Origin: Betaproteobacteria bacterium SCGC AG-212-J23
Lineage (GTDB): Bacteria > Pseudomonadota > Gammaproteobacteria > Burkholderiales > SG8-39
DNA: 64,000 bases
Assembly (NCBI GenBank): GCA_001644455.1
Contig: LSTF01000001.1
Location: 1-64,000, forward strand
Reading direction: 5' to 3'
Part shown: positions 39,438 through 47,369 of the stretch, one piece after another
How positions within the stretch are numbered: the first letter of the stretch is position 1
Layout: each line of letters begins with the position of its first letter
Position numbers and translations under genes: made by a program
The notes under the pieces: generated by a model
Told to the model about the DNA's origin: nothing
Seen by the model: the letters and a program-made list of their open reading frames with translations, nothing else
The model's database searches: none

Positions 39438-39850
39438 TAGGGCTCCTTGGGAATATCGACGGCGATCCACACCGCCGCGACGCCCTGGCGGTTCTCGGCC
39501 CAGTGCGTGGTGTCCTTGCCTTCGGCGATGCCTTCGCCGGCTTTGACCACGCGCGGCGGCTTGCCTTCCTCGTGGTAGATCACCTCGCCCTGCAGGAAGT
39601 AGCTCACCGTCGGCCGGTCCTTGTGGCTGTGCAGGCCGATCACGCCGCCGGGCAGCAGCATGATCTTGCGCATGCGCAGCGGCCGGCCCTTCACCGAGTC
39701 GATCTCCTCGCTCAAGTCGAGCGAGCGCAGCTTGTCGGCGCTGAGGCCCTTGTTCTCCGTGGGCGCCTTCATCTGGCCGACGGCGATGCCGGCGGCGAAG
39801 CCGAGCGCGAGCGCGGATGCAACGGCGAGTATTGCTTTGCTGCGGGTCAT
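39437..39850 (-). CDS. Membrane-anchored or secreted cupin protein
   Basis: With the ATG at 39850 the protein has 137 residues. A signal peptide or N-terminal anchor (MTRSKAILAVASALALGFAAGIAVG) precedes a small cupin barrel with GGVIGLHSHKDRPTVSYFLQGEVIYHEEG and TTHWAENRQG. The His pattern (H-x-H, later H) fits metal binding. The function is unknown. A GGAGGAA site precedes the chosen start. The methyltransferase gene lies 68 bases upstream on the same strand. Confidence 0.83.
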   Translation of the reverse strand: MTRSKAILAVASALALGFAAGIAVGQMKAPTENKGLSADKLRSLDLSEEIDSVKGRPLRMRKIMLLPGGVIGLHSHKDRPTVSYFLQGEVIYHEEGKPPRVVKAGEGIAEGKDTTHWAENRQGVAAVWIAVDIPKEP

Positions 39851-39917
39851 GGTGGTTCCTCCGTCCACCATTTTCCCAGCGCGCGGCGCGCTTGGGCGAC
39901 GATTTCGCGGCCCCGGA

Positions 39918-40745
39918 CTATTTCCTCACGCCGATCGTCACCAAGTACTCGCGCGGCATCGCCACGCCGAGCTCGGTGCGAAAGCCATCGTGGAAGGCGG
40001 CGAAGTCGCGCTGCAGCTCCTTGCGCCGCGCGGCGTCGAGCGAAGCGGCGAGCATCTTGGTCGGCCCGTAGGACTCGACGAAGAGGTCCCACACCGCCTG
40101 GCCGCTCGGCTCGCGCAGCGTGCTGATGCCGGTCTCGAAGTGCAGGTCGAAGGCACCGCCGAGCAGTTCGTGCACGCGCTGCGTGCTGCCCCAGGCGAAG
40201 GGCGAGGGCGGAGGCGTGCCCGCGGGCGCGGCCATGTAGGGTTTCATCGTCTTGAAGACGCCGGCGAGGGTGCCCTCCACCGCCCAGGTGGCGAGTGCGA
40301 GGCGACCGCCCTTTTTCGTGACACGCGCGAGTTCCGCTGCGGCGGCCTCGGGTTTCGAACAGAACATCACGCCGAAGGTCGAGATTGTGGCGTCGAAGCT
40401 CGCGTCGCCGAAGGGCAGCGCCTCCGCGTCGCCGACGTGAAAGCCGATGCGTAGCCGCGCCTCGGCGGCGAGCGCTTTGGCGGCGTCGATCAGATCGGCG
40501 TGCAGGTCGAGCCCGTCGACCGTGGCGCCGCGCGCAGCGGCGAGGCGCGCCGCCCAGCCGGTGCCGGTGGCAACGTCGAGCACGCGCTCGCCGGCTTTCG
40601 GCGCGAGGCGCGCGACGGCGTGCTCGATAGCGTCGGCGATGGTGTGGCTGATGCGGTCGTAGTGGCGGCCGCCCGAGCCCCAGGTGGCGGCGGCCTTGGC
40701 GTTGTGCGGCAGGACGGCTTGCTTCTCGAGCGTGGCGGTGTTCAT
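39918..40745 (-). CDS. SAM-dependent class I methyltransferase
   Basis: A 275-residue protein. Motif I is VLDVATGTGWAARLA, followed by VDGLDLHADLID, VGDAEALPFGDASFDATISTFGVMF and RVTKKGGRLALATW, a UbiE/Methyltransf_11 layout. The C-terminal region with PFAWGSTQRVHELLG and LREPSGQAVWDLFVESYGPTKML is typical of proteins annotated only as class I methyltransferases. The substrate is unknown. It lies downstream of the hydrolase-LuxR gene on the same strand, with a 24-bp palindrome in the gap. Confidence 0.88.
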   Translation of the reverse strand: MNTATLEKQAVLPHNAKAAATWGSGGRHYDRISHTIADAIEHAVARLAPKAGERVLDVATGTGWAARLAAARGATVDGLDLHADLIDAAKALAAEARLRIGFHVGDAEALPFGDASFDATISTFGVMFCSKPEAAAAELARVTKKGGRLALATWAVEGTLAGVFKTMKPYMAAPAGTPPPSPFAWGSTQRVHELLGGAFDLHFETGISTLREPSGQAVWDLFVESYGPTKMLAASLDAARRKELQRDFAAFHDGFRTELGVAMPREYLVTIGVRK

Positions 40746-40770
40746 GGCGTTTCCTTGTGTGGGTGACGCC

Positions 40771-40794
40771 AGCAGTGTCCGCGCGGACTGTGCT
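40771..40794. promoter_or_regulatory. 24-bp interrupted palindrome, possible operator
   Basis: The dyad is AGCA-N2-GTCCGCGCGGAC-N2-TGCT, with the central 12 bp perfectly symmetric. It sits 26-49 bases upstream of the methyltransferase start and 52 bases after the stop of the hydrolase-LuxR gene. The size and symmetry suit a dimeric LuxR-type helix-turn-helix protein. Binding by the neighbouring regulator is inference. Confidence 0.45.
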
Positions 40795-40845
40795 GCGGAC
40801 CATGGGAGCGCGGTCCCGCCATCCCGCCGCGGTAGGACCGGAGTC

Positions 40846-41907
40846 CTATTTCCCCAGGGCGAGGACGATCAGCTGCGCCCGGGTCTCGACCTCGAGCTTG
40901 GCGAAGATGCTGGTGATGTGGTTGCGCACCGTCTTCTCGGAGAGCTCGAGGCGCGCGGCGATCTGCGCGTTGTCGAGGCCCTGCGCGATGAGCTGCGCCA
41001 GCTCGCGCTCGCGCGGCGTGAGGCCGGCAAGCCCCGCGCCCTCGGCACGCGCCGGCGCCGCATCGCCGAGGAAGCCGAGCACCTCGCCGAACCAGCGCTC
41101 GTAGCCCGGCTCGGTCTCGAGCAGCAGGTGGTTGCGGCTGTCGATGGACACGAAATGCGCGCCCGGGACGAGGCTTGCCACCAGGCGGCCTTCCTCGAAC
41201 GGCACGCGCGCGTCGTGCTGGGAATGCAGCACCAGGGTCGGGCAGGCGATGCGCGGCGCGAGCGTGGAAACGTCGATCTCGAGCAGCACGGAGAAGAAGC
41301 GCGCGGCGATGTGCGGCGCGGTGCACACCCGCGCCAGCTCGTTGAACCACTGGTGCTGCTCCGGCGTGCCGCCGGGGATGAACTGGGTGGTGAAGAACTG
41401 GCGGAACGCCGGGTTCTCCTTGCCCCAGCCGATCTCGATCAGCTTGCGCATGGTCTCGGCCTCCTCACGCTGCTGCGGCGGGGAATCGCGCTTGAGGAAG
41501 CCGCGTGCGTAGGCCCCGCCGAGGACGAGGCGGCTGACGCGCTCGGGATGGCGCACCGCGTAGGCGATGGCGACCGGCGCGCCCTGCGACATGCCGAGCA
41601 GCGGAAAGCGCTCGAGCCCCGCCGCGTTGACCACCGTTTCCAGGTCCTCCACCCAGGCGTCGAAGGAGAGCGCCGCGTCCCAGTCCGACAGGCCGCAGCC
41701 GCGCGAGTCGTAGCGCACCAGCGTGTGGCTGCGCGTCATGCGCTCCAGCCAGCCGCGCCAGACCGGACTTTGCCACTGGTACTCGAGGTGCGTCAGCCAG
41801 CTCGCCGCCATAACGAGCGGCGGGCCTTTGCCCGCGGTCGCATACGCCAGCCGCACGCCATCGGCGGCAGTGCAGAAGCTGATCTGCTGGGCTACCACTT
41901 TCCCCAC
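40846..41907 (-). CDS. Alpha/beta hydrolase fused to a LuxR-type helix-turn-helix
   Basis: A 353-residue protein. Residues 1-280 are an alpha/beta hydrolase with nucleophile elbow G-M-S107-Q-G, a strand-7 Asp region (LVLHSQHDARVPFE) and catalytic His near VSIDSRNHLLLE. Residues about 292-353 are a GerE/LuxR DNA-binding domain (LTPRERELAQLIAQGLDNAQIAARLELSEKTVRNHITSIFAKLEV). The fusion suggests a regulator whose sensing part is a hydrolase, active or degenerate. GTG starts at 41907 or 41898 both overlap the upstream VOC gene stop. Confidence 0.88.
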   Translation of the reverse strand: MGKVVAQQISFCTAADGVRLAYATAGKGPPLVMAASWLTHLEYQWQSPVWRGWLERMTRSHTLVRYDSRGCGLSDWDAALSFDAWVEDLETVVNAAGLERFPLLGMSQGAPVAIAYAVRHPERVSRLVLGGAYARGFLKRDSPPQQREEAETMRKLIEIGWGKENPAFRQFFTTQFIPGGTPEQHQWFNELARVCTAPHIAARFFSVLLEIDVSTLAPRIACPTLVLHSQHDARVPFEEGRLVASLVPGAHFVSIDSRNHLLLETEPGYERWFGEVLGFLGDAAPARAEGAGLAGLTPRERELAQLIAQGLDNAQIAARLELSEKTVRNHITSIFAKLEVETRAQLIVLALGK

Positions 41908-42284
41908 GCGCCGTACGGTTTGGTGATGATCTCGAGCAGGTGGCCGCTCAGGTCCTGGAAATAGACGCCGCGACCGCCGTAGTGGCGGTTGATTTCACCT
42001 TCCTGCTTCATTCCGGGGTCGGCCCAGTACTTGAGCTTGCGCTTCTGGATGCGGGCGAAGATGGCGTCGAACTCCTCCTCGCTCACCAGGAACGCATAGT
42101 GCTGCATCTGCACGTCCATGCCTTCCGCGGCGAGGAAGGCGAGCGTCACCTCGTTGCCGAGCTCGACATCGAGAAACGGGCCGAAGGACTTCGGCGCGGG
42201 CAGGCCGAACAGGCCGGCGAAGAACTGGGCGGCCGCGTCGGGGTCGGTCGAATGAACGATGGTGTGGTTCAGCTTGATGGCCAT
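41892..42284 (-). CDS. VOC (glyoxalase/dioxygenase-fold) protein
   Basis: A 130-residue protein with paired beta-alpha-beta-beta-beta modules: KLNHTIVHSTDPDAAAQFFAGLFGLP, and RGVYFQDLSGHLLEIITKPYG with the usual His/Glu metal-ligand positions in GHLLEII. The family covers glyoxalases, ring-cleavage dioxygenases and antibiotic-binding proteins. No specific substrate can be named. Its stop overlaps the start of the hydrolase-LuxR gene. TACGAT ends 6 nt before its ATG. Confidence 0.87.
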   Translation of the reverse strand: MAIKLNHTIVHSTDPDAAAQFFAGLFGLPAPKSFGPFLDVELGNEVTLAFLAAEGMDVQMQHYAFLVSEEEFDAIFARIQKRKLKYWADPGMKQEGEINRHYGGRGVYFQDLSGHLLEIITKPYGAWGKW

Positions 42285-42290
42285 GGCGCT

Positions 42291-42309
42291 ATCGTAAAAC
42301 TACTATGAT
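42291..42309. promoter_or_regulatory. Divergent minus-10 elements, VOC gene / small HTH gene
   Basis: On the minus strand TACGAT (42291-42296) ends 6 nt before the ATG at 42284. On the plus strand TATGAT (42304-42309) ends 5 nt before the ATG at 42315. Neither start codon has a Shine-Dalgarno sequence at normal distance. Confidence 0.4.
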
Positions 42310-42314
42310 GGGCG

Positions 42315-42566
42315 ATGAAGAATTCCGACGTGCCGATGATGACGCTGCGCCGCGCGGTGCAGCTGTGCAACGGGGTGGATGCGCTGAGCGACGCGCTCAA
42401 CGTGTCGACCGACCGGCTGGAGAAGATGCTGGCGGGCGAGGAGGAGGTGCCGCTCGCCACGTTCACCCAGGCGGTGGGGCTGCTGCTGGAGGCGACGACG
42501 ACGCGCTCGCCGAAGCGCGGCAAGCCGGACTCGAACGAGGGCGGGCGCAAGGGCCCGCGGCACTGA
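42315..42566 (+). CDS. Small putative HTH protein
   Basis: An 83-residue protein, MKNSDVPMMTLRRAVQLCNG then VDALSDALNVSTDRLEKMLAGEEEVPLATFTQAVGLLLEA. The helix-turn-helix-like core resembles YdaS/Cro-type or related small DNA-binding domains, followed by a basic tail (RSPKRGKPDSNEGGRKGPRH). Codon usage matches its neighbours, and a minus-10-like TATGAT lies just upstream. Partner and target are unknown. Confidence 0.55.
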   Translation: MKNSDVPMMTLRRAVQLCNGVDALSDALNVSTDRLEKMLAGEEEVPLATFTQAVGLLLEATTTRSPKRGKPDSNEGGRKGPRH

Positions 42567-42568
42567 GC

Positions 42569-42574
42569 TAGACT
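42569..42574 (+). promoter_or_regulatory. TAGACT possible minus-10
   Basis: TAGACT ends 12 nt before the ATG at 42587, just after the stop of the small HTH gene. A leader of about 6 nt would result. It is the same hexamer as before genes at 10961, 20912, 44039 and 46086. Confidence 0.3.
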
Positions 42575-42586
42575 GAAAACGATCCG

Positions 42587-44008
42587 ATGAACAAGCTCGC
42601 CACCCTTTTTTCACTCGCGCGCCGGACGGCGGCGCCGAAAGCGCCCGCTTCGGACCTGCCGCCGCTGCAGATGCTGGACCATCGCCAGGTGCCCGTGATC
42701 ATCAACAGTTTCAACCGGCTCGGCTCGCTGCGCCGGTTGGTGGGTTGGCTCCTGCGGGCCGGGCAGGAGAAGCTCGTCATCATCGACAATGCCTCGCGCT
42801 ACCAGCCGCTGCTCGATTACCTCACCGCCCTCGAAGCGGCGCGCCAGGCCACGATCGTCCGACTCGATGGGAATTACGGGCACAAGGCCCTGTGGGAACG
42901 CGGGCTGCTGTCGCAGCTCGGCATCGAGACGGAATACGTCTACACCGATCCCGACGTGGTGCCCTGCGATTTCTGCCCGACGGGCGCGATCAGGTTCCTG
43001 CAGGCGGTGCTCGCCAGCGAGCCCAGGATTGCCCGCGTCGGGCTGGGCCTGCGCCTCGACGACCTGCCCGACACCTATCGGCACAAGCGCGAGGCGATCG
43101 ATTGGGAGCGCCATTTCTGGCTGAAGCCGGCGGCGCGCGGCCTCTTCTTCGCCAAGGTCGACACGACCTTCGCCCTCTACCGCCCGCGCCGCGGCTTCGA
43201 CTTCGAGCTCCCGGCGCTGCGCACCGGCTGGCCCTATCTCGCCGCCCACGAAGGCTGGTACCTCGACAGCGGGCGCCCGAGCGACGAGGACCTCGTCTAT
43301 AGCCGGGAGGCGTCGCCCAAAGTGACGTGCTGGTCGGCCGCGGAGCTGCCGTCCGGGCTCGGCGAGGCCTCGCGGAGGGAAGCGGCCCGGCATCCGCGCG
43401 TTCTTCACCTCGGCTCGGGCCGCGATCTCCTGCCCGGCTATATCAATATCGATGACGCGGCCGTCGGCGCCGATATCCGCTTCGACCTCGATCGCTGCCG
43501 GGCGGAGCGATTGCCGCTCGCGGACGATTCGGTCGACGGCATGTACGGTTGCCACGTCTTCGAGCACGTGAGGGACACGCTGGCGCTCATGGCCGAGCTG
43601 CACCGGGTCGCGAAGCCGGACGCGCGGCTGATCCTGCGCCTGCCCTATGGGTCGAGCGACGACGCCGTCGAGGACCCGACGCATGCGCGGCCCTATTTCG
43701 AAGGCAGCTTCGTCTATTTCGGCCAGCCCGCCTATTCGCGCGCCGACTACGGCTACCGCGGCGACTGGGCGATCGAGAGCGTGAAACTGGTGCTGCCGCG
43801 CGAGCTCGCGGAGCGGGGCGCAGGCGAGCTGCGCCAGATGATCAGGGAGCGGCGCAACGTGGTGCAGGAGATGATCGTCCATCTGCGCGCCGTGAAGCCG
43901 CCGCGGCCCGCGCGCCTCGATCTGCTGCAATGGCCGGCACCCGAAATCGTCTTCAGCCGGCTCGACTGGGATGGCGGGTTTCTACCCGGCGAGAGCGCGT
44001 CGGCCTGA
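42587..44008 (+). CDS. Glycosyltransferase-methyltransferase fusion
   Basis: A 473-residue cytosolic protein. Residues about 34-250 resemble a family 2-like glycosyltransferase: PVIINSFNRLGSLRRLVGWLL, KLVIIDNASRY and a D121-P-D123 (TDPDVVP) in place of DxD. Residues about 272-440 are a methyltransferase domain: RVLHLGSGRDLLPGYINID, LPLADDSVDGMYGCHVFEHV and PDARLILRLPYGSSDDAVEDPTH. It could add and methylate a sugar on surface polysaccharide. No polysaccharide cluster surrounds it. Confidence 0.82.
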   Translation: MNKLATLFSLARRTAAPKAPASDLPPLQMLDHRQVPVIINSFNRLGSLRRLVGWLLRAGQEKLVIIDNASRYQPLLDYLTALEAARQATIVRLDGNYGHKALWERGLLSQLGIETEYVYTDPDVVPCDFCPTGAIRFLQAVLASEPRIARVGLGLRLDDLPDTYRHKREAIDWERHFWLKPAARGLFFAKVDTTFALYRPRRGFDFELPALRTGWPYLAAHEGWYLDSGRPSDEDLVYSREASPKVTCWSAAELPSGLGEASRREAARHPRVLHLGSGRDLLPGYINIDDAAVGADIRFDLDRCRAERLPLADDSVDGMYGCHVFEHVRDTLALMAELHRVAKPDARLILRLPYGSSDDAVEDPTHARPYFEGSFVYFGQPAYSRADYGYRGDWAIESVKLVLPRELAERGAGELRQMIRERRNVVQEMIVHLRAVKPPRPARLDLLQWPAPEIVFSRLDWDGGFLPGESASA

Positions 44009-44014
44009 TAGACT
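44009..44014 (+). promoter_or_regulatory. TAGACT minus-10 upstream of a Bug receptor gene
   Basis: TAGACT overlaps the base after the preceding TGA stop. It is followed by a GAGGAG ribosome binding site and the ATG at 44039. The same TAGACT-GAGGAG-ATG arrangement occurs before 10961 and 46086. Confidence 0.4.
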
Positions 44015-44038
44015 TTCTCCGAGGAGAGTGAATCACCC

Positions 44039-44995
44039 ATGACGTACCGTCCGTTCGTCGCCGTGATGGTGCTGGCGCTGTTCGCCGTTTCGGCCGAGGC
44101 GCAATACCCGAACCGCCCCATCCGCCTGATCGTCCCGGCCGCTCCCGGCGGCGGCACCGACATCACCACGCGCGGCTTCGCGCCTGCCCTGCAGGAGCAG
44201 CTCGGCCAGCCGGTGGTGATCGAGAACCGCGGCGGCGCGGGCGGCGTGGTCGGCAGCGACGTGGTGGCGAAGGCCGCGCCCGACGGCTACACGCTGCTCA
44301 TGGTCTACATCAGCCACGCCACCAACCCGACGCTGGTCGACAAGCTGCCCTATGACACGCTGCGCGACTTCACGCCGATCACGCTGGTCTCGCAAGAGCC
44401 GACCGTGCTGGTGACGAATCCCTCGGTGCCGGCCAGCTCGCTCGCCGAGTTCACCGCCTGGGCAAAGCCGCAGGGCGACAAGCTCTCCTACGCCACCGAC
44501 CCGGGCAGCGCGGGCTTCCTCGCCGCCGAGCTCTACAAGCAGCTCGCCGGCGTGAAGGCGACCTACATCCCCTACAAGGGCTCGGGTCCCGCCGCCGCCG
44601 ACGTGCTCGCCGGGCACGTGCCCTACATGTGGTCGGTGATCTCGATCATCACGCCGCACGTCAAGTCCGGACGGATGAAAGGGCTCGCCATCGCCGCCGA
44701 GAAGCGCGCGCCGGGGCTGCCCGACGTGCCGACCACCGCCGAAGCCGGGATGAAGGATTTCGCGGTGGGCGGCTGGTACGGCCTGGTCGGGCCGGCGAAG
44801 CTGCCGAAGGAGATCGTCGACAAGGTCAACGCCGCGGCGCTGAAAGCGCTGAAGGACGAGAAGGTCATCGAGCGCCTCGCGGCCGGGGGCTCGCAGCCGA
44901 TCGGCGCCGGCCCGGCCGAGTTCGACGCGCACATCCGGCGCGAGATCGAGCGCTGGAACAAGGTGCTCAAGACCGCGGGGATCCAGCTGAAGTGA
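44039..44995 (+). CDS. Bug/TctC-family periplasmic solute receptor
   Basis: A 318-residue receptor with signal peptide (MTYRPFVAVMVLALFAVSAEA). Family motifs are YPNRPIRLIVPAAPGGGTDITTR, VVIENRGGAGGVVGSDVVAKAAPDGYTLL, YIPYKGSGPAAADVLAGHVP and LPDVPTTAEAGMKDF. The ligand is unknown. Its stop overlaps the GTG start of the diguanylate cyclase, so sensing and c-di-GMP output might be linked. Confidence 0.93.
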   Translation: MTYRPFVAVMVLALFAVSAEAQYPNRPIRLIVPAAPGGGTDITTRGFAPALQEQLGQPVVIENRGGAGGVVGSDVVAKAAPDGYTLLMVYISHATNPTLVDKLPYDTLRDFTPITLVSQEPTVLVTNPSVPASSLAEFTAWAKPQGDKLSYATDPGSAGFLAAELYKQLAGVKATYIPYKGSGPAAADVLAGHVPYMWSVISIITPHVKSGRMKGLAIAAEKRAPGLPDVPTTAEAGMKDFAVGGWYGLVGPAKLPKEIVDKVNAAALKALKDEKVIERLAAGGSQPIGAGPAEFDAHIRREIERWNKVLKTAGIQLK

Positions 44996-46047
44996 GCGAG
45001 GCGACGCCGGCGCATCACAGTTACGAGGAAGGCCGGCGCTTCGTGCGGCGCCTGTACGGGCCGCGGATCATCGGCTTCCTGCTCGGCACACTCTGCATCG
45101 GCGGCGGGCTGTGGGAGGTCGGCGCGCCGCAGTGGGTCTGGGCCCTGCTCGCGTTGCACGGGTTCGGCTGGCCGCACCTCGCTTACGCGATCGCGGTGCG
45201 CAGCCGCGATCCCGGCCGCGCCGAGCTGCGCAACCTGCTGCTCGACTCCTTCGGCGGCGGCGTGTGGATCGCGGCGATGAATTTCAACCTCGCGCCGAGC
45301 GTGATCATCGTCGCGATGCAGGCGATGGACAAGGCGGCGATCGGCGGCCCCCGGCTCCTGGGGCGCTGCGTGCTGGCCCAGCTCGCCGCCGCCGTCGCGG
45401 TGGCGGTCCTTTTCCAGATCGAGCCGCAGGTCATCCTCTCCGGGCCGGTGGCGCGGCTCGCGAGCGCGCCGCTGCTGTTCATCTTTCCCATCATGGTCGG
45501 CCTGACCGCCTACCAGCTGTCGCGACGCGTGCGCCAGCAGAACCGCGAGCTCGCGGCGCTGTCGCGCACCGACGGCCTGACGCGCCTGCCCAACCACACC
45601 GCGTGGCTCGAGGCGGTGGAGCGTGAATTCGCGCGCGCCAAGCGCGAGGGGTCGTCGATGTCGGTGCTGATGATCGACCTCGACCACTTCAAGGCGACCA
45701 ACGACAAGCACGGCCACCCGGCCGGGGACGAGGTGCTGCGCGGCGTGGCCGAGGTGCTGCAGGAGGCCCTGCGGCTGCACGACGTGCCCGGCCGCTACGG
45801 CGGCGAGGAGTTCGGGGTGCTGCTGCCCGGCAGCGACCTGTCCGCCGCCGAGGCGATCGCCGAGCGCGTGCGCCGGAAAATCGAGTGGGCGTCGTTCGCC
45901 GGGGACGTCAAGGCCACGGCGAGCATCGGCTGCGCGACGCTCGACGAGAAGGACCTGTTTGCCGCCTCGCTGGTCGCCCGCGCCGACCGCGCCCTGTACG
46001 CCGCCAAGGCGGCGGGGCGCAACCGCGCCATGCGCGAAGCAGCCTGA
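44992..46047 (+). CDS. MASE2-GGDEF diguanylate cyclase
   Basis: A 351-residue membrane protein. The N-terminal 180 residues hold about five hydrophobic helices in the MASE2 pattern (RRLYGPRIIGFLLGTLCIGGGLWE). Residues about 185-350 are a GGDEF domain with DGLTRLPNHTAWLEA, MIDLDHFKATNDKHGHPAGDEVL and the active site GRYGGEEFGVLLPG. It should make c-di-GMP, as does E. coli DgcC, which has the same layout. No I-site RxxD is obvious. The GTG start overlaps the Bug receptor stop. Confidence 0.92.
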   Translation: MSEATPAHHSYEEGRRFVRRLYGPRIIGFLLGTLCIGGGLWEVGAPQWVWALLALHGFGWPHLAYAIAVRSRDPGRAELRNLLLDSFGGGVWIAAMNFNLAPSVIIVAMQAMDKAAIGGPRLLGRCVLAQLAAAVAVAVLFQIEPQVILSGPVARLASAPLLFIFPIMVGLTAYQLSRRVRQQNRELAALSRTDGLTRLPNHTAWLEAVEREFARAKREGSSMSVLMIDLDHFKATNDKHGHPAGDEVLRGVAEVLQEALRLHDVPGRYGGEEFGVLLPGSDLSAAEAIAERVRRKIEWASFAGDVKATASIGCATLDEKDLFAASLVARADRALYAAKAAGRNRAMREAA

Positions 46048-46060
46048 GGGCCGCCTGAGG

Positions 46061-46066
46061 TAGACT
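46061..46066 (+). promoter_or_regulatory. TAGACT minus-10 upstream of the Liv-type operon
   Basis: TAGACT is followed by GAGGAGG and the ATG at 46086, giving a leader of roughly 13 nt. It is probably the promoter of the five-gene transporter operon. Confidence 0.4.
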
Positions 46067-46085
46067 TCCTCGCAGAGGAGGAATC

Positions 46086-47369
46086 ATGACTTTCATTCGA
46101 CCGTTGGCCGCCATGGCCGCGCTGGCGCTCGCCGTCGCCGCGCAGGCGCAGCAGAAGGAAATCAAGATCGGCTTCATCTACGACGTGAGCGGCCCGTTCG
46201 CGGGCGGGGGCTCCGAGCCGGCGCAGATCGGCACCAAGGCGATCGTCGACTACGTCAACGAGCACGGCGGCGTCGCCGGCTACAAGATCGTGCCGATCTT
46301 CGCCGACGCGCAGTCCAAGGTCGACGTGGCGATCAACGAGATGACCCGCCTCATCGACCAGGAGAAGGTCGACATCATCAGCGGCGTGTACTCGAGCGCG
46401 CAGTGCGTGCCGATGGTGCAGCAGGCCGACGCGCGCAAGAAGTTCACCTGGCTCAACGTCTGCGTCGCCACCGCGGTGTTCAAGGACAAGAAGCTGCAGT
46501 ACGTGTTCCGCCCGCAGGCGCACTCCGACCAGTTCGGCGCCTGGTCGTGCGACTACATCACTCACTATGCCAAGTCGAAGTTCGGCACCGATCCCAAGAA
46601 CCTGCGGGTGGCGATCATCCACGAGGACGGCCCGTACGGCGTCGGCGTCGCCGCGGGCAACGAGGCGCAGTGCAAGAAGGACGGCCTCAACATCGTGCTG
46701 AAGGAAGGCTACTCGGCGACCGCGCCGGACCTCTCCAGCCTGGTCACCAAGCTGAAGCGCGCGCGGCCCGACGTGCTGCTGCACACCGGGTACAACCCGG
46801 ACATCACGCTTTTCCTGCGCCAGGCGAAGGAGCAGGGCCTGAAGTTCAAGGCGGTGATCGGCCATGGCGCCGGCCACAGCCAGTTCGACAAGCTCTCGCA
46901 GACCTTCGGCAAGGACGTGAACTACTTCCACACCATCGACCCGGCGGCGGCGCAGCTGCTCGACCCGAAGACGCTCAAGCCCGGCGTATGGGCGATGACG
47001 CAGGAGATGGTGAAGCGCTACCAGGCGGTGAAGGGCCCGGGCGAGCTGCCGCCGCACGTGTCGATGGGCTTCAACAACACCTGGATCCTGCTGAACGACG
47101 TGCTGCCGCGCGCGATCAAGAAGTACGGCGGCTTCGACTCCGAGTCGCTGCGCAAGGCCGCGCTCGAGACCGACATCCCGGTGGGCGGCACGATGCAGGG
47201 CTACGGCGTCAAGTTCTACCCGCCCGGGCATCCGCTCGCCGGGCAGAACGAGCGCGCCTTCCCGGTGGTGATGCAGTTCGTCGACGGCAAGGCGCGCATC
47301 GTCTGGCCGATGGCGATCGCCTCCGAGCCGGTGCTGCCCTTCCCGAAGGGCCACGCCTACGCCCCATAG
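46086..47369 (+). CDS. Branched-chain amino-acid-type ABC transporter, substrate-binding protein
   Basis: A 427-residue periplasmic protein with signal peptide (MTFIRPLAAMAALALAVAAQA). The type I binding-fold begins KEIKIGFIYDVSGPFAGGGSEPAQIGTKAIVDYVNEHGGVAGYKI and ends FVDGKARIVWPM. Several conserved Cys residues (SAQCVPM, WLNVCVA, SWSCDYI-like) are present. Members bind branched-chain amino acids, amides, urea or aromatic acids. The ligand cannot be called here. It heads an operon with both ATPases and both permeases. Confidence 0.9.
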   Translation: MTFIRPLAAMAALALAVAAQAQQKEIKIGFIYDVSGPFAGGGSEPAQIGTKAIVDYVNEHGGVAGYKIVPIFADAQSKVDVAINEMTRLIDQEKVDIISGVYSSAQCVPMVQQADARKKFTWLNVCVATAVFKDKKLQYVFRPQAHSDQFGAWSCDYITHYAKSKFGTDPKNLRVAIIHEDGPYGVGVAAGNEAQCKKDGLNIVLKEGYSATAPDLSSLVTKLKRARPDVLLHTGYNPDITLFLRQAKEQGLKFKAVIGHGAGHSQFDKLSQTFGKDVNYFHTIDPAAAQLLDPKTLKPGVWAMTQEMVKRYQAVKGPGELPPHVSMGFNNTWILLNDVLPRAIKKYGGFDSESLRKAALETDIPVGGTMQGYGVKFYPPGHPLAGQNERAFPVVMQFVDGKARIVWPMAIASEPVLPFPKGHAYAP

